Shown one piece after another: positions 25,577 through 34,175 of a stretch of 64,000 nucleotides of DNA; the first letter of the stretch is position 1, and every line of letters begins with the position of its first letter. Source of the stretch: Halorubellus sp034808145 (GTDB lineage Archaea; Halobacteriota; Halobacteria; Halobacteriales; Natrialbaceae); contig NZ_JAXHGM010000005.1 of assembly GCF_034808145.1 (NCBI RefSeq), positions 124,001 to 188,000 on the forward strand, written 5' to 3'. The translations under genes were made by a program, and so were the position numbers. The notes under the pieces were generated by a model. That model did not search any database. It was not told where the DNA came from and saw only the letters and a list, made by a program, of their open reading frames with translations.

Positions 25577-26746
25577 ATGACGGAACCCGACATCTGCGTC
25601 GTCGTCCCGACGATACGCGAGTGGGACTGCGTCGAGGCGTACGTCGCGAACGCCCGCGACCACGGCTTCGACACCGACCGCCTGGAGTTCGTCCTCGTCA
25701 CCGAGGACTTCTGTCCGACCGACGAGATGCAGACGATGCTCTCCGACCTCGGCGTCGCGGGGTCGGTGTTCGACGAGAGCGACCGCGAAGCCTGGTACGA
25801 GGCCAACGGCATCGAGGAGTACTCCCACCTCGTGCCCGCGGCGAGCCACGCACAGACGTCCTTCGGCCTGCTGTACCTCTGGGCGCAGGACCATCCCTAC
25901 TGCATGTTCATCGACGACGACACCCTCCCCCACGAGGACGTCGACTTCTTCGGCACGCACATGGCGAACCTCCAGTACGAGGGCGAGCTCACCGAGGTCG
26001 CCTCCGACGAGCAGTGGGTGAACGTCCTCTACCAGAACTTCGAGGAACACGACCTCTACCCGCGCGGCTACCCCTACTCCGCGATGGACGAGGAGCGCGA
26101 GACCGGGACCGCGCACGTCGAGGACGTCGTCGCCTCGCAGGGCCTGTGGACGAACGTCCCCGACCTCGACGCGGTCCGCATCCTCATGGACGGCGACCTC
26201 CAGGGGCAGGCCCAGACGCGGACGAGCACTGACGACTTCGGCGAGGACTTCGTCGCCGCACGCGAGAACTACCTCACCGTGTGCTCGATGAACCTCGCGT
26301 TCCGCCGCGAGGTCGTCCCCGCGTTCTATCAGTGCCCGATGGACGACAACGCGTGGGACGTCGGCCGGTTCGACGACATCTGGAGCGGCCTCTTCCTGAA
26401 GCGCGCCTGCGACGTCCTCGGGAAGCGGATCTACAACGGCGACCCGCTCTGCGAACATAACAAGGCCGCGCGGTCGACGTTCGGCGACCTCGCGAACGAG
26501 GTCCCCGGGCTCGAACTGAACGAGCACGTGTGGGAGCTCGTCGACGACGTCGGTGCGGACGCGGACTCGTACGCGGCGGTGATGGACGCGATGGCGTCCG
26601 CGTTCGCGGACGGCGACTTCGACGACTGGGAGAACGGGGACTTCCTGAACCACGTCGGCGAGTACATGCACGACTGGCTGGACGCGCTCGCGGCGCTCGA
26701 CGGCCTCCCGGGGCGGACTCGCGCCGCCGCCATCGCCGACGACTGA
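25577..26746 (+). CDS. Reversibly glycosylated polypeptide (RGP/GT75)-family glycosyltransferase or sugar-nucleotide mutase-like protein
   Basis: 389 residues. Matches the plant RGP/UDP-arabinopyranose mutase family: metal-binding DDD at 113-115 within MFIDDDTLP, MNLAFRREV near 238 and VGRFDDIWSG near 261-270, the counterpart of plant IGRYDDMWAG. Haloarchaeal homologues are often called alpha-1,4-glucan-protein synthases, a legacy name. Cytoplasmic, no signal peptide. Likely acts on a nucleotide sugar for surface glycans; the substrate cannot be told from sequence. Two DtxR-like operators precede it, so metal-dependent repression is likely, which is unusual for this family. Confidence 0.85.
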   Translation: MTEPDICVVVPTIREWDCVEAYVANARDHGFDTDRLEFVLVTEDFCPTDEMQTMLSDLGVAGSVFDESDREAWYEANGIEEYSHLVPAASHAQTSFGLLYLWAQDHPYCMFIDDDTLPHEDVDFFGTHMANLQYEGELTEVASDEQWVNVLYQNFEEHDLYPRGYPYSAMDEERETGTAHVEDVVASQGLWTNVPDLDAVRILMDGDLQGQAQTRTSTDDFGEDFVAARENYLTVCSMNLAFRREVVPAFYQCPMDDNAWDVGRFDDIWSGLFLKRACDVLGKRIYNGDPLCEHNKAARSTFGDLANEVPGLELNEHVWELVDDVGADADSYAAVMDAMASAFADGDFDDWENGDFLNHVGEYMHDWLDALAALDGLPGRTRAAAIADD

Positions 26747-26928
26747 CCGACCGTCTTCTCGCTCTCGTGCGGTTCTCACCGGAGAGCGTCGTGTCCGTCT
26801 CGAACGAATCTCGCCGCGGAGCGTCGTGCTCGTCCCGAACGGCCCCTTCGTCGGGGGCTCGGGGTCGGGGAACCGTTGCGGTTTTCGGTCTCCGGGACCG
26901 ACCACCGGTGTAGGCGCGAACCGGCAAG

Positions 26929-26953
26929 TATATATGTTTTAGGCCGGCCTAAA
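26929..26953 (+). promoter_or_regulatory. TATA box and perfect DtxR-like palindrome of the iron ABC operon
   Basis: TATATAT (26929-26935) is followed at once by TTTAGGCCGGCCTAAA (26938-26953), a perfect 16-base palindrome, and the ATG follows at 26961. A regulator bound between TATA and start would block transcription when metal is abundant. The 180 bases upstream back to 26747 show nothing else. Confidence 0.8.
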
Positions 26954-26960
26954 TCAAAGT

Positions 26961-28121
26961 ATGAGCGACGACGACGGACCACGACGACGTCTCGGACGCC
27001 GCGAGGTCCTCGCGGCAACGGCAGCCACGACCGCGACGGCGACAGCAGGTTGCGTCGGCGGCATCTTCGGCGGCGACGACGAGGGACAGCCGGTCAGTCT
27101 CAGCGACTTCCGCGGCTCCGGCCCCTTCGTCTCCGGCCGCGCCGCCCCGGACGGCACCTCCATGGACGACCTCGACGACCTCTCCGGCACCCTCTCTATC
27201 TACATCGGCGGCGGCGAAGGCGGCCTCTACCGCGGCCTCATCGAACTCCTCCAAGAGAAGTACCCCGACTTCGACGCGAGCCTGAAGTCCGCGCCCTCCA
27301 CGCAGCTCGCGAACACCATCATCGAGGAGAGCAAGAACGGCCAGTCCCGCGCCGACGTCTTCTGGAGCATCGACGCGTCCTCGCTCGGCCTCGTCGCCAA
27401 CGAGGGGTACGCGACGTCGCTCCCGAGCGCCGTCACCGACCCCGTCCCGAGCGAACTGCAGGACGGGGACGGCCGCTGGGTCGGCGTCGCCGGCCGTGCC
27501 CGCGCCATCCCCTACAACACGAACCGCTTCAGTGCGAGCGACATCCCGAACACGGTCGACGCGTTCGCGAACCAGGACCGGTTCGCGAACTCCATGGGCT
27601 GGGGGCCGACCTACGGCGCCTTCAAGTCCTTCGTCACCGCGATGCGCATCATGGACGGCCGCCAGGCCACGAAGCAGTGGCTCCAGGGGATGGTCGACCA
27701 GGGCACCGAGGAGTTCCGCGACGAGTACTTCGTCTCCCGCGGCGTCGCCACCGGCGCAGTGTCGGCCGGGTTCGCGAACCACTACTACGCCCTCCGCGTG
27801 AAGGCGGCGCGCGAGAACCCCCCGATCGACCTCGCGTTCACCGAGAACGACGCCGGCGCGCTCGTGAACGTCTCCGGCATCGAGGTCATCGAGGGAACGG
27901 AGCGCTCCGACCTCGCGGGACTGTTCGCCGAGCACCTCCTCACCGCGGAAGCCCAGGAGTTCTTCGCGACGCGAGCGTACGCCTACCCGATGATCTCCGG
28001 GGTCAAACCGGTCGGTGACCTCCCGACCATCGACGAGCTGAACCCGCCGGAGCTCGACCTCACGAAGCTCAGCGACCTCGAACCGACCCTGGAACTGATG
28101 CGCGAGGTGGGCATCCTCTGA
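26961..28121 (+). CDS. Fe(III) ABC transporter substrate-binding lipoprotein (Tat-exported)
   Basis: 386 residues. A twin-arginine signal (RRRLGRREVL) and lipobox TAGC put the lipidated Cys at residue 31. The mature part is a type 2 periplasmic binding fold like FbpA/IdiA: GTLSIYIGGGEGGLY, RADVFWSIDASSLG, then YNTNRF and later YAYPMISGV, typical of the iron-binding branch, although ligand tyrosines were not mapped with certainty. It delivers ferric iron to the permease encoded next. Expression is probably iron-repressed through the palindrome at 26938. Confidence 0.9.
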   Translation: MSDDDGPRRRLGRREVLAATAATTATATAGCVGGIFGGDDEGQPVSLSDFRGSGPFVSGRAAPDGTSMDDLDDLSGTLSIYIGGGEGGLYRGLIELLQEKYPDFDASLKSAPSTQLANTIIEESKNGQSRADVFWSIDASSLGLVANEGYATSLPSAVTDPVPSELQDGDGRWVGVAGRARAIPYNTNRFSASDIPNTVDAFANQDRFANSMGWGPTYGAFKSFVTAMRIMDGRQATKQWLQGMVDQGTEEFRDEYFVSRGVATGAVSAGFANHYYALRVKAARENPPIDLAFTENDAGALVNVSGIEVIEGTERSDLAGLFAEHLLTAEAQEFFATRAYAYPMISGVKPVGDLPTIDELNPPELDLTKLSDLEPTLELMREVGIL

Positions 28122-28146
28122 TGGTGACCGAACGGGGGGACGACTG

Positions 28147-29757
28147 ATGGCGGCCGAGGAGGGTCTCTTCGACGCGCTCCGTCGCGAAGCACGCGGTGAA
28201 CGCACGCTCGCGCTCACCCTGTTGAGCGCCGCGGTCGCCGCGCTCGTGCTCTCCCCGGTCGCGTGGATCGTCCTCGAAGCCAGCACCGTCGGGCTCACGC
28301 GAGCGGTAAACCTCCTGGCGGGGGCGCGGATGATGCAGGTGCTCGTGAACAGCCTCCTGCTCGTCGGCCTCGTCACGGGCGCCTCGGTCGTCCTCGGCGT
28401 CCCGCTCGCCATCCTGACGAGCCAGACGGACCTCCCGTTCCGCCGGTTCTTCACGGTCGCCATCTCGCTCCCGCTCGTCGTCCCGAGCTACATCGGCGCG
28501 TTCGCGTACTTCACCGGGTTCGGCGAGAACGGCGCGCTCACCGCGGCACTCGCGGACGCCGGCGTCTCCGTCTCGCTGCCGCCGATGACGGGACTCGTCG
28601 GGACCGCCGTCGTCCTCACGCTGTTCACGTTCCCGTACGTGTTCCTGTCGACCCGCGCGAGCCTCGCGTCGTTCGACGGGACGCTCCTCGAAGCGGCGCG
28701 AACGCTGAATCACTCGCGGACGTCGGCGTTCGTCCGCGTCGTCATCCCGCAGGTCCTCCCCGGCATCGCCGCCGGCAGTCTCCTCGTCGCGCTGTACGCG
28801 CTCAGCGACTTCGGGACGCCCGCCATCATGGGGTACGACGTGTTCACGCGCATCCTCTTCGTGAACTACTACGACTTCCAGCTCGCGGCGCTCCTGTCCG
28901 TGCAGCTGCTCGCGGTGACGGCGGTCATCATCGCGCTCGAATCCGCGGTCGAGTCCGGTGACGCCTCCGGGTACGCGTCGAGCAACCCCGACGCCGCGAC
29001 CCGACTCGAACTCGGCTGGCTGAAGGGCCCCGCGCTCGCGCTCTGCTCGCTCGTCGTCGTCGCCGCGCTCGCGGTCCCCATCGCCGTGCTCGTCCTCTGG
29101 CTCGTCCGCGACACCGGCGGCACCGGGTTCGGGTACGCGTTCTCCTGGGAGTACGGCTGGAACTCGCTGTCCGTGAGCGTCCTCGCCGCCGCTGGGAGCA
29201 TCCTGTTCGCGGTCCCGGTGGCGTACAACTCCGTCACCGACGACGGCCGCCTGTCGCGGCTCCTCGAACGCGGGACGTACGTCGGGTACGCCGTTCCCGG
29301 TATCGTCGTCGGCGTCGCGCTGGTCGCCCTCGGCTCGAAGTACGCGCCGTTCCTCTACGGGCAGATTCCGCTGCTCGTGTTCGCGTACGTCGTCCGGTTC
29401 CTCCCGCAGGCGGTCGGGAGCGTCCGCTCGTCCGTCCTCCAGGTCGACGGGCGACTCACGGAGGCCGCACGCTCCCTCGGGCACTCGCCGCGTGCGACGT
29501 TCCGGAAGGTCACGCTCCCGCTCGTCGCCCCCGGTATCGTCTCCGGCGCCGCACTCGTGTTCCTCACGACGATGAAGGAACTCCCGGCGACGCTCTTGCT
29601 GAGACCGGGAGGTTTTGAAACCCTCGTCACCTACATCTGGATGGTACAGGAGTCTCGCCACTACGGGAACGCTGCCGTCCCCGCGCTCGTGCTCGTCGGC
29701 GTGTCGGCGGTCTCGATGCTGGTGTTGCTCTCGCGAGGTGGAAACGATGTCACGTAA
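28147..29757 (+). CDS. Fe(III)-type ABC transporter permease (fused two-unit, FbpB-like)
   Basis: 536 residues with about 12 hydrophobic segments in two similar halves, each with a binding-protein-dependent transport EAA loop: EAARTLNHSRTSAFVRVVIP in the first and EAARSLGHSPRATFRKVTLP in the second. This is the FbpB/SfuB arrangement in which one polypeptide forms the whole channel. It lies 25 bases downstream of the binding protein gene. Its end is duplicated into the spacer before the ATPase gene. Confidence 0.92.
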   Translation: MAAEEGLFDALRREARGERTLALTLLSAAVAALVLSPVAWIVLEASTVGLTRAVNLLAGARMMQVLVNSLLLVGLVTGASVVLGVPLAILTSQTDLPFRRFFTVAISLPLVVPSYIGAFAYFTGFGENGALTAALADAGVSVSLPPMTGLVGTAVVLTLFTFPYVFLSTRASLASFDGTLLEAARTLNHSRTSAFVRVVIPQVLPGIAAGSLLVALYALSDFGTPAIMGYDVFTRILFVNYYDFQLAALLSVQLLAVTAVIIALESAVESGDASGYASSNPDAATRLELGWLKGPALALCSLVVVAALAVPIAVLVLWLVRDTGGTGFGYAFSWEYGWNSLSVSVLAAAGSILFAVPVAYNSVTDDGRLSRLLERGTYVGYAVPGIVVGVALVALGSKYAPFLYGQIPLLVFAYVVRFLPQAVGSVRSSVLQVDGRLTEAARSLGHSPRATFRKVTLPLVAPGIVSGAALVFLTTMKELPATLLLRPGGFETLVTYIWMVQESRHYGNAAVPALVLVGVSAVSMLVLLSRGGNDVT

Positions 29758-29803
29758 GGAAGGTGTAAGCGACGTCAGAGACGGTGGAAGCGATGTCACG
29801 TAA
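29737..29803 (+). repeat. Tandem duplication separating permease and ATPase genes
   Basis: Bases 29737-29757 recur at 29783-29803 with one mismatch (period 46). Each copy contains ATGTCACGTAA, in which the permease stop overlaps an ATG. The ATPase uses the second copy, so an ancestral 11-base gene overlap appears to have been converted into a 35-base spacer. Confidence 0.75.
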
Positions 29804-30947
29804 CGAACCCAGGCGAGCCCTGGAACGCGAGGACCCGTACGGGCAGGCCGCGTCGAGCGACGACGCGGACCCGACGACGAACGACGTCGTCCTCGAACTC
29901 GACGGCGTGACGAAGGTGTTCGGGCCGGAGTGCGCGGTCGACGAGCTCTCGCTGTCGGTCAGGGACGGGGAACTCCTCACGCTCCTCGGGCCGTCCGGCT
30001 GCGGGAAGACGACGACCCTCCGGATGCTCGCCGGCCTGGAGCGGCCGGACGGCGGCGAGGTCCGCCTGAACGACCGCGTCATCGCGGACGGCGACGGTCG
30101 GTTCCGGAAGCCCGAGCACCGCGACGTCGGTATCGTCTTCCAGAACTTCGCGCTGTTCCCGCACCTGACGGTCGCGGAGAACGTCGCGTTCGGCCTTCAG
30201 GACCGCGACGACGCCGCGACCGCCGCTCGCGTCGACGAGCTCCTGGACCTCGTCGGCCTCGAAGCCCAGCGGGAGTCCAAGCCCGCGCAGCTCTCGGGCG
30301 GCCAACAGCAGCGGGTCGCGCTCGCACGGTCGCTCGCCCCCGAGCCGAGCGTCCTCCTGCTCGACGAGCCGTTCTCGAACCTCGACGTCCGGCTGCGCGA
30401 GCAGATGCGCGAGGAGGTGCGCGCCATCCTCAAGGAGGCGGGCGTGACCGCGGTGTCGGTCACGCACGACCAGGAGGAGGCGCTCTCGATATCCGACCGC
30501 GTCGCGGTGATGCACGACGGCGACGTCGAGCAGGCGGGGACGCCCGAGAAGGTGTTCCAGCACCCCGAGTCGCGGTTCGTCGCGTCGTTCCTCGGGCAGG
30601 CCTCGTTCCTCACCGGGCACTTCGCCCGAGGGGCGGTCGAGACCGCGCTCGGTGACTTCCCGGCGTCGATGGTCGAGGGGCTGACGACGGAGTACGAGAA
30701 CGCCGAGGTCGACCTGCTCGTCCGCCCGGACGACCTGCGTGCGACGCCGGTCGAGTCCGACGCGGGCGGGAACGGCGAGATCATCTACCGCCAGTACATG
30801 GGGCCGTCGTTCGTCTACCGCGTCCGCCTCGACTCCGGGGACGTCGTGCACTGCCAGCACAACCACGTCACCGACTTCGAGCTCGGGCAGCGCGTGAACG
30901 TCGAACTCGTCGCGGACCACACCATCGCCTGGTACCCGACGCAGTAG
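29793..30947 (+). CDS. Fe(III)-type ABC transporter ATP-binding protein (FbpC-like)
   Basis: 384 residues from ATG 29793. Walker A GPSGCGKT (66-73), Q-loop FQNFALFP, signature LSGGQQQR (167-174), Walker B VLLLDEP (187-193) and the H-loop SVTHDQEEA are all intact. The C-terminal third is a TOBE-like domain (LLVRPDDLRATP). The first 30 residues are a disordered acidic extension. It powers uptake through the preceding permease. A GTG at 29784 is an alternative start. Confidence 0.93.
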   Translation: MSRNEPRRALEREDPYGQAASSDDADPTTNDVVLELDGVTKVFGPECAVDELSLSVRDGELLTLLGPSGCGKTTTLRMLAGLERPDGGEVRLNDRVIADGDGRFRKPEHRDVGIVFQNFALFPHLTVAENVAFGLQDRDDAATAARVDELLDLVGLEAQRESKPAQLSGGQQQRVALARSLAPEPSVLLLDEPFSNLDVRLREQMREEVRAILKEAGVTAVSVTHDQEEALSISDRVAVMHDGDVEQAGTPEKVFQHPESRFVASFLGQASFLTGHFARGAVETALGDFPASMVEGLTTEYENAEVDLLVRPDDLRATPVESDAGGNGEIIYRQYMGPSFVYRVRLDSGDVVHCQHNHVTDFELGQRVNVELVADHTIAWYPTQ

Positions 30948-30951
30948 CTCC

Positions 30952-33288
30952 GTGGTCGACGCCGACTCCGTCCTCGCGTCCGTCCGCGCCTGGGCGAGCG
31001 ACCGCCGCGAGGCGCTCGCGCTCGCCGCACTCGCGGGCGTCGTCGTGTTCGTCGTCTCCGTCGTCGTCTTCCCGTATCACTCGACGAACCACGACGAGGC
31101 GGTGTACCTCCAGCAGGCCGCGCTCCTTCTGGAGGGCCAGGTGTTCATGCGGCCGCCGGTTCCCGACGCGGTCCGCCCGTGGTTCTTCGTTCGCGACGGC
31201 GACGCGCTCTACTCGAAGTACACGCCCGTCACCGCCGCCGTCTTCGCCGCGGGGAAGGCGCTCGCGGGGTCGTACCGCGTCGCACTCGGCGTCGTCGCCG
31301 CGGGGAACGTCGCGCTCGTCGTCGCGCTCGCGAAGGCGGCGTTCAACCGGCGGACGGCGCTGCTCGCCGGCGCGCTCCTGGTCGTCTCGCCGCTGTTCGT
31401 CGTCTCCTCGTCGGTGTTCCTCTCGTACGCACCGACGACGCTCTGCAACCTCGCGTTCGCCTACGCGTACGTCCGGAGCGCCCGGGTCGACGACGGGTCC
31501 TCCGCCGGCGACTCCGGCGACCGCCTCGACGCGAGTCGCCGCGCGCTCGCGTGGGCGGCGGTCGCCGGCGTCGCGGTCGGGCTGGCGTTCTTCTCGCGGC
31601 CGTACACCGCGGTCCTGTTCGCGACGCCGTTCGTCGCGCACGCCGCCTACCGCACCCTCGTCGTGCGCTCCCGACGTGCGCTCGCCGCGAACGCCGTCAC
31701 CGGCGCGCTCGGCGTCGCGTTCGTCGCCCTCGCGCTCTCGTACAACGTCCTCGTCACGGGCGACGCGCTGACGTTCCCCTACCAGGCGTTCGCGCCAGCG
31801 GACGGCCTCGGGTTCGGAACCCGCGAGATTCTCGACTACTCGCGGGAGTACACGCCGGCGCTCGCTGTCCGCGCGAACGCCGAGATCGTCGCCAGACTCC
31901 TCGCGCGCTGGGTGCCACTCGGTATCGCCGGCACCGCCCTCGCGGTCTGGGGCGCGCGACGCGCGTTCGACGACGACGCCAGCGGCGACGATGCCAGCGC
32001 CGGCGGTTCCGACGCCGACGTGACCGCCACGAGCCGCGACGCCGACCCGGCAGCCACGACGCCCGACGCGCTCTCCGACCGGACGCTGCGCGCGCTCCTG
32101 CTCGCCATCGCGCCCGTCGTCGTCCTCGGTAACGTCGCGTTCTGGGGGAACCTGAACCTCCTCGGGGACCTCGACGTCCTCGGCGACGGCCTCGTGTGGA
32201 CGCTCGGCCCGTACTATCACTTCGACGTCCTCGTCCCCGTCGCCGTCTTCGGCGCCGTCGGTGCGCGCGACCTCGCTGGTCGACTCCGCGCTCGCGCCGC
32301 CGCGACCGACGGCACCCGCGGTCGAGCGGTCGTCGCCGTCGCCGTCGCGCTCGCGTTCGTCGTCGCCGCGGTCGGCGTCGGCGCGCTCGCACACCCGGTC
32401 GGCGCGAACTACGTCACCGGCCAGCACCTCGCGGACGCCTACGACGTCGACCGCGAATACGACGACGCCGTCGTCTTCCTCCCGCAGATATACGGCGACT
32501 GGCTGAACCACCCGCTGCAGGCGTACCGGAACGACGCCGGGTTCGACGGGGACGCCGTGTACGCGCTCGACCGCGATGAGGGGAACTTCGCGGTCGTCGA
32601 CGCGTTCGCGAACCGGTCGTACTACCGGTACACGTACCGCGGCCGCTGGCTGCCGTTCGAGGGCGAGTCCGTCGAACCGCGCGTCCAGCCCGTCGACGTC
32701 GCTCGCGGCGCTCGCGCGGGCGTCGACCTGTCGCTGGGGACGCCCTCGTGGACGGTCCGCGGCGCCGTCGAACTGACGACCGACGACGACACCGTCGCGT
32801 ACTACGTGAACGATACGACCGACGACGTGGACGCGCGCCTCGTCGTCGCCGACGGTCGCGCCCGCCTCGACGGAAGCGACGTCCACCCGCGAGACGGGAA
32901 CGGGAGCGTGCGCGTCGCGAGCGCGGACACCGTCACGGTGACCGCGTTCCTCGGCGGCCAGGGGACCGCGGGACTGACCTACCGCGTCGAGACGCCGGTC
33001 CGCGGTGGCTCGGGGACGAACGCGAGCGCGGTGATGACGCCGTACGTCGAGACCTGCGTCGAGTTCACGACGTGTCGGGGTGGGGCCGCGTACCTCCCCG
33101 ACGAGAGCGACCCCGGCGTCAGCGTGACCGTCGACGTCTGGGCGAACGCGACCGGGAACGAGTCCACCACCCCAGACGTCGACGACCGTATCTCTGTTAC
33201 CGGCCCTCCGCGGCCGAGTCTCGACTCGGACACGGTCGCGAGCGTCTCCGTCCACGCGCCAGTGGCCCATCGACTGACCGCGCGCTGA
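30952..33288 (+). CDS. GT39-like multi-pass membrane glycosyltransferase
   Basis: 778 residues. About 10-12 hydrophobic segments lie in the first 480 residues, and NHDEAVYLQQA just after the first helix is the acidic catalytic loop typical of GT-C dolichyl-phosphate-sugar transferases. The C-terminal 290 residues are exported beta-rich sequence with several sequons. It starts at GTG 30952, 4 bases after the ATPase stop, so it is probably expressed with the iron transporter and under the same DtxR-like box. The lipid-linked sugar and acceptor are not predictable. Haloarchaea carry several such proteins for S-layer glycosylation. Confidence 0.82.
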   Translation: MVDADSVLASVRAWASDRREALALAALAGVVVFVVSVVVFPYHSTNHDEAVYLQQAALLLEGQVFMRPPVPDAVRPWFFVRDGDALYSKYTPVTAAVFAAGKALAGSYRVALGVVAAGNVALVVALAKAAFNRRTALLAGALLVVSPLFVVSSSVFLSYAPTTLCNLAFAYAYVRSARVDDGSSAGDSGDRLDASRRALAWAAVAGVAVGLAFFSRPYTAVLFATPFVAHAAYRTLVVRSRRALAANAVTGALGVAFVALALSYNVLVTGDALTFPYQAFAPADGLGFGTREILDYSREYTPALAVRANAEIVARLLARWVPLGIAGTALAVWGARRAFDDDASGDDASAGGSDADVTATSRDADPAATTPDALSDRTLRALLLAIAPVVVLGNVAFWGNLNLLGDLDVLGDGLVWTLGPYYHFDVLVPVAVFGAVGARDLAGRLRARAAATDGTRGRAVVAVAVALAFVVAAVGVGALAHPVGANYVTGQHLADAYDVDREYDDAVVFLPQIYGDWLNHPLQAYRNDAGFDGDAVYALDRDEGNFAVVDAFANRSYYRYTYRGRWLPFEGESVEPRVQPVDVARGARAGVDLSLGTPSWTVRGAVELTTDDDTVAYYVNDTTDDVDARLVVADGRARLDGSDVHPRDGNGSVRVASADTVTVTAFLGGQGTAGLTYRVETPVRGGSGTNASAVMTPYVETCVEFTTCRGGAAYLPDESDPGVSVTVDVWANATGNESTTPDVDDRISVTGPPRPSLDSDTVASVSVHAPVAHRLTAR

Positions 33289-33412
33289 ACCGCGGTCTGG
33301 ACCCGACGCGAACCGTTGAATCACGCGACCAGACGTCGAAACGCGGTGGTATTACCAATGGCTATTGAACCCAGAAGACGTTTACGTGGCCGGAATCGAG
33401 GAACGGACCTGT

Positions 33413-33451
33413 ATGGCCCGCGAGAGCCCGCCTCCCGGAGGTGAGCGGTGA
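33413..33451 (+). CDS. Possible leader peptide (12 codons) before the Bat-type regulator
   Basis: An ATG at 33413 lies about 30 bases after a TATA-like GTTTACG (33380-33386), the leaderless spacing, and opens a 12-codon frame (MARESPPPGGER) whose TGA overlaps the regulator ATG (TGATG). GGAGGTGA (33437-33444), inside the small frame, is a Shine-Dalgarno sequence for the regulator. Termination and reinitiation could set regulator output. Chance is possible for so short a frame. Confidence 0.4.
   Translation: MARESPPPGGER
33437..33444 (+). promoter_or_regulatory. Strong Shine-Dalgarno sequence before the Bat-type regulator
   Basis: GGAGGTGA is complementary to the 16S 3' end and lies 6 bases before ATG 33451. 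Most genes in this window are leaderless, so this marks a transcript with a 5' leader. Confidence 0.65.
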
Positions 33452-34095
33452 TGGACGTCGCCGGCGTCCACGCGGAACTCGCCGTCGACCCGGCCGACGC
33501 CTGTCCGCTCGACGCGCTCGCCGAGGACCTCGACCTCCGCCGGTTCGTCCCCGGGTCGCCGACCGGGCCGGCGCAGGTCGTCGTCGCGCCCGAGGACGGC
33601 GACGACCCCGCCGCGGACGCGAGCGACGTCGAGGGCGTCCACCCCGTCATCGAGGTCGAGACCGACGCGATCTGTCGGCTCGACCCGTCGGAGTGCCCGC
33701 ACGACCCCTGCCTCGGGGAGGGCCTCGGGTTCCTGCCGGTCGAGCCGTTCCACATGCGGTTCCGGGACGGCGAGCTGTCCTGTCACCTCGCCGCGAACGA
33801 CGACGCCGAGGTCCGGGAGTGCGCGAGCGCACTCCGGGAGGCCGGGTTCGACGTGACCCTGCGGGCGCTCCACGCGGACTCGCTGCCCGGCGACGGCTCC
33901 ATCGCCATCGTCGACCTCGACGAGCTCACCGAACGGCAACGCGAGGTCGCCGCCTACGCCGTCGCGAACGACTACTTCTCGCTGGACGGACCGACCGCCG
34001 CCGCCATCGCCGACGACCTCGGCATCTCGAAGTCCACGCTCTCGGCGCACGTGCGTGCGGCCCGGCAGAAGATCGGTCGGCAGGTCTTCGACTGA
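33451..34095 (+). CDS. Bat-type HTH (HTH_10) transcriptional regulator
   Basis: 214 residues. The C-terminus (about 150-214) is the bacterio-opsin-activator HTH: LTERQREVAAYAVANDYFSLD, AAAIADDLGISKSTLSAHVR. The N-terminal half holds a Cys-containing stretch (CRLDPSECPHDPCLGEG, about 70-90) with three Cys and a His that could bind a metal or sense redox, and no PAS or GAF domain is evident. Targets unknown; it lies just downstream of the iron/glycosyltransferase operon. GTG 33448 is an alternative start, but the SD spacing favours 33451. Confidence 0.85.
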   Translation: MDVAGVHAELAVDPADACPLDALAEDLDLRRFVPGSPTGPAQVVVAPEDGDDPAADASDVEGVHPVIEVETDAICRLDPSECPHDPCLGEGLGFLPVEPFHMRFRDGELSCHLAANDDAEVRECASALREAGFDVTLRALHADSLPGDGSIAIVDLDELTERQREVAAYAVANDYFSLDGPTAAAIADDLGISKSTLSAHVRAARQKIGRQVFD

Positions 34096-34175
34096 CCTGA
34101 GTACTTAAATCACCGAATTGTTCGGCGTCACGTCCAACGGTTCTCAGGACAGTAATTACTATTGGTGAGACAACG

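Noticed and set aside
30868..33324. 818-codon open frame opposite the GT39-like gene
   Set aside because: Antisense shadow: no hydrophobic segments, extreme Arg/Asp content, and the + strand protein has a coherent membrane topology.
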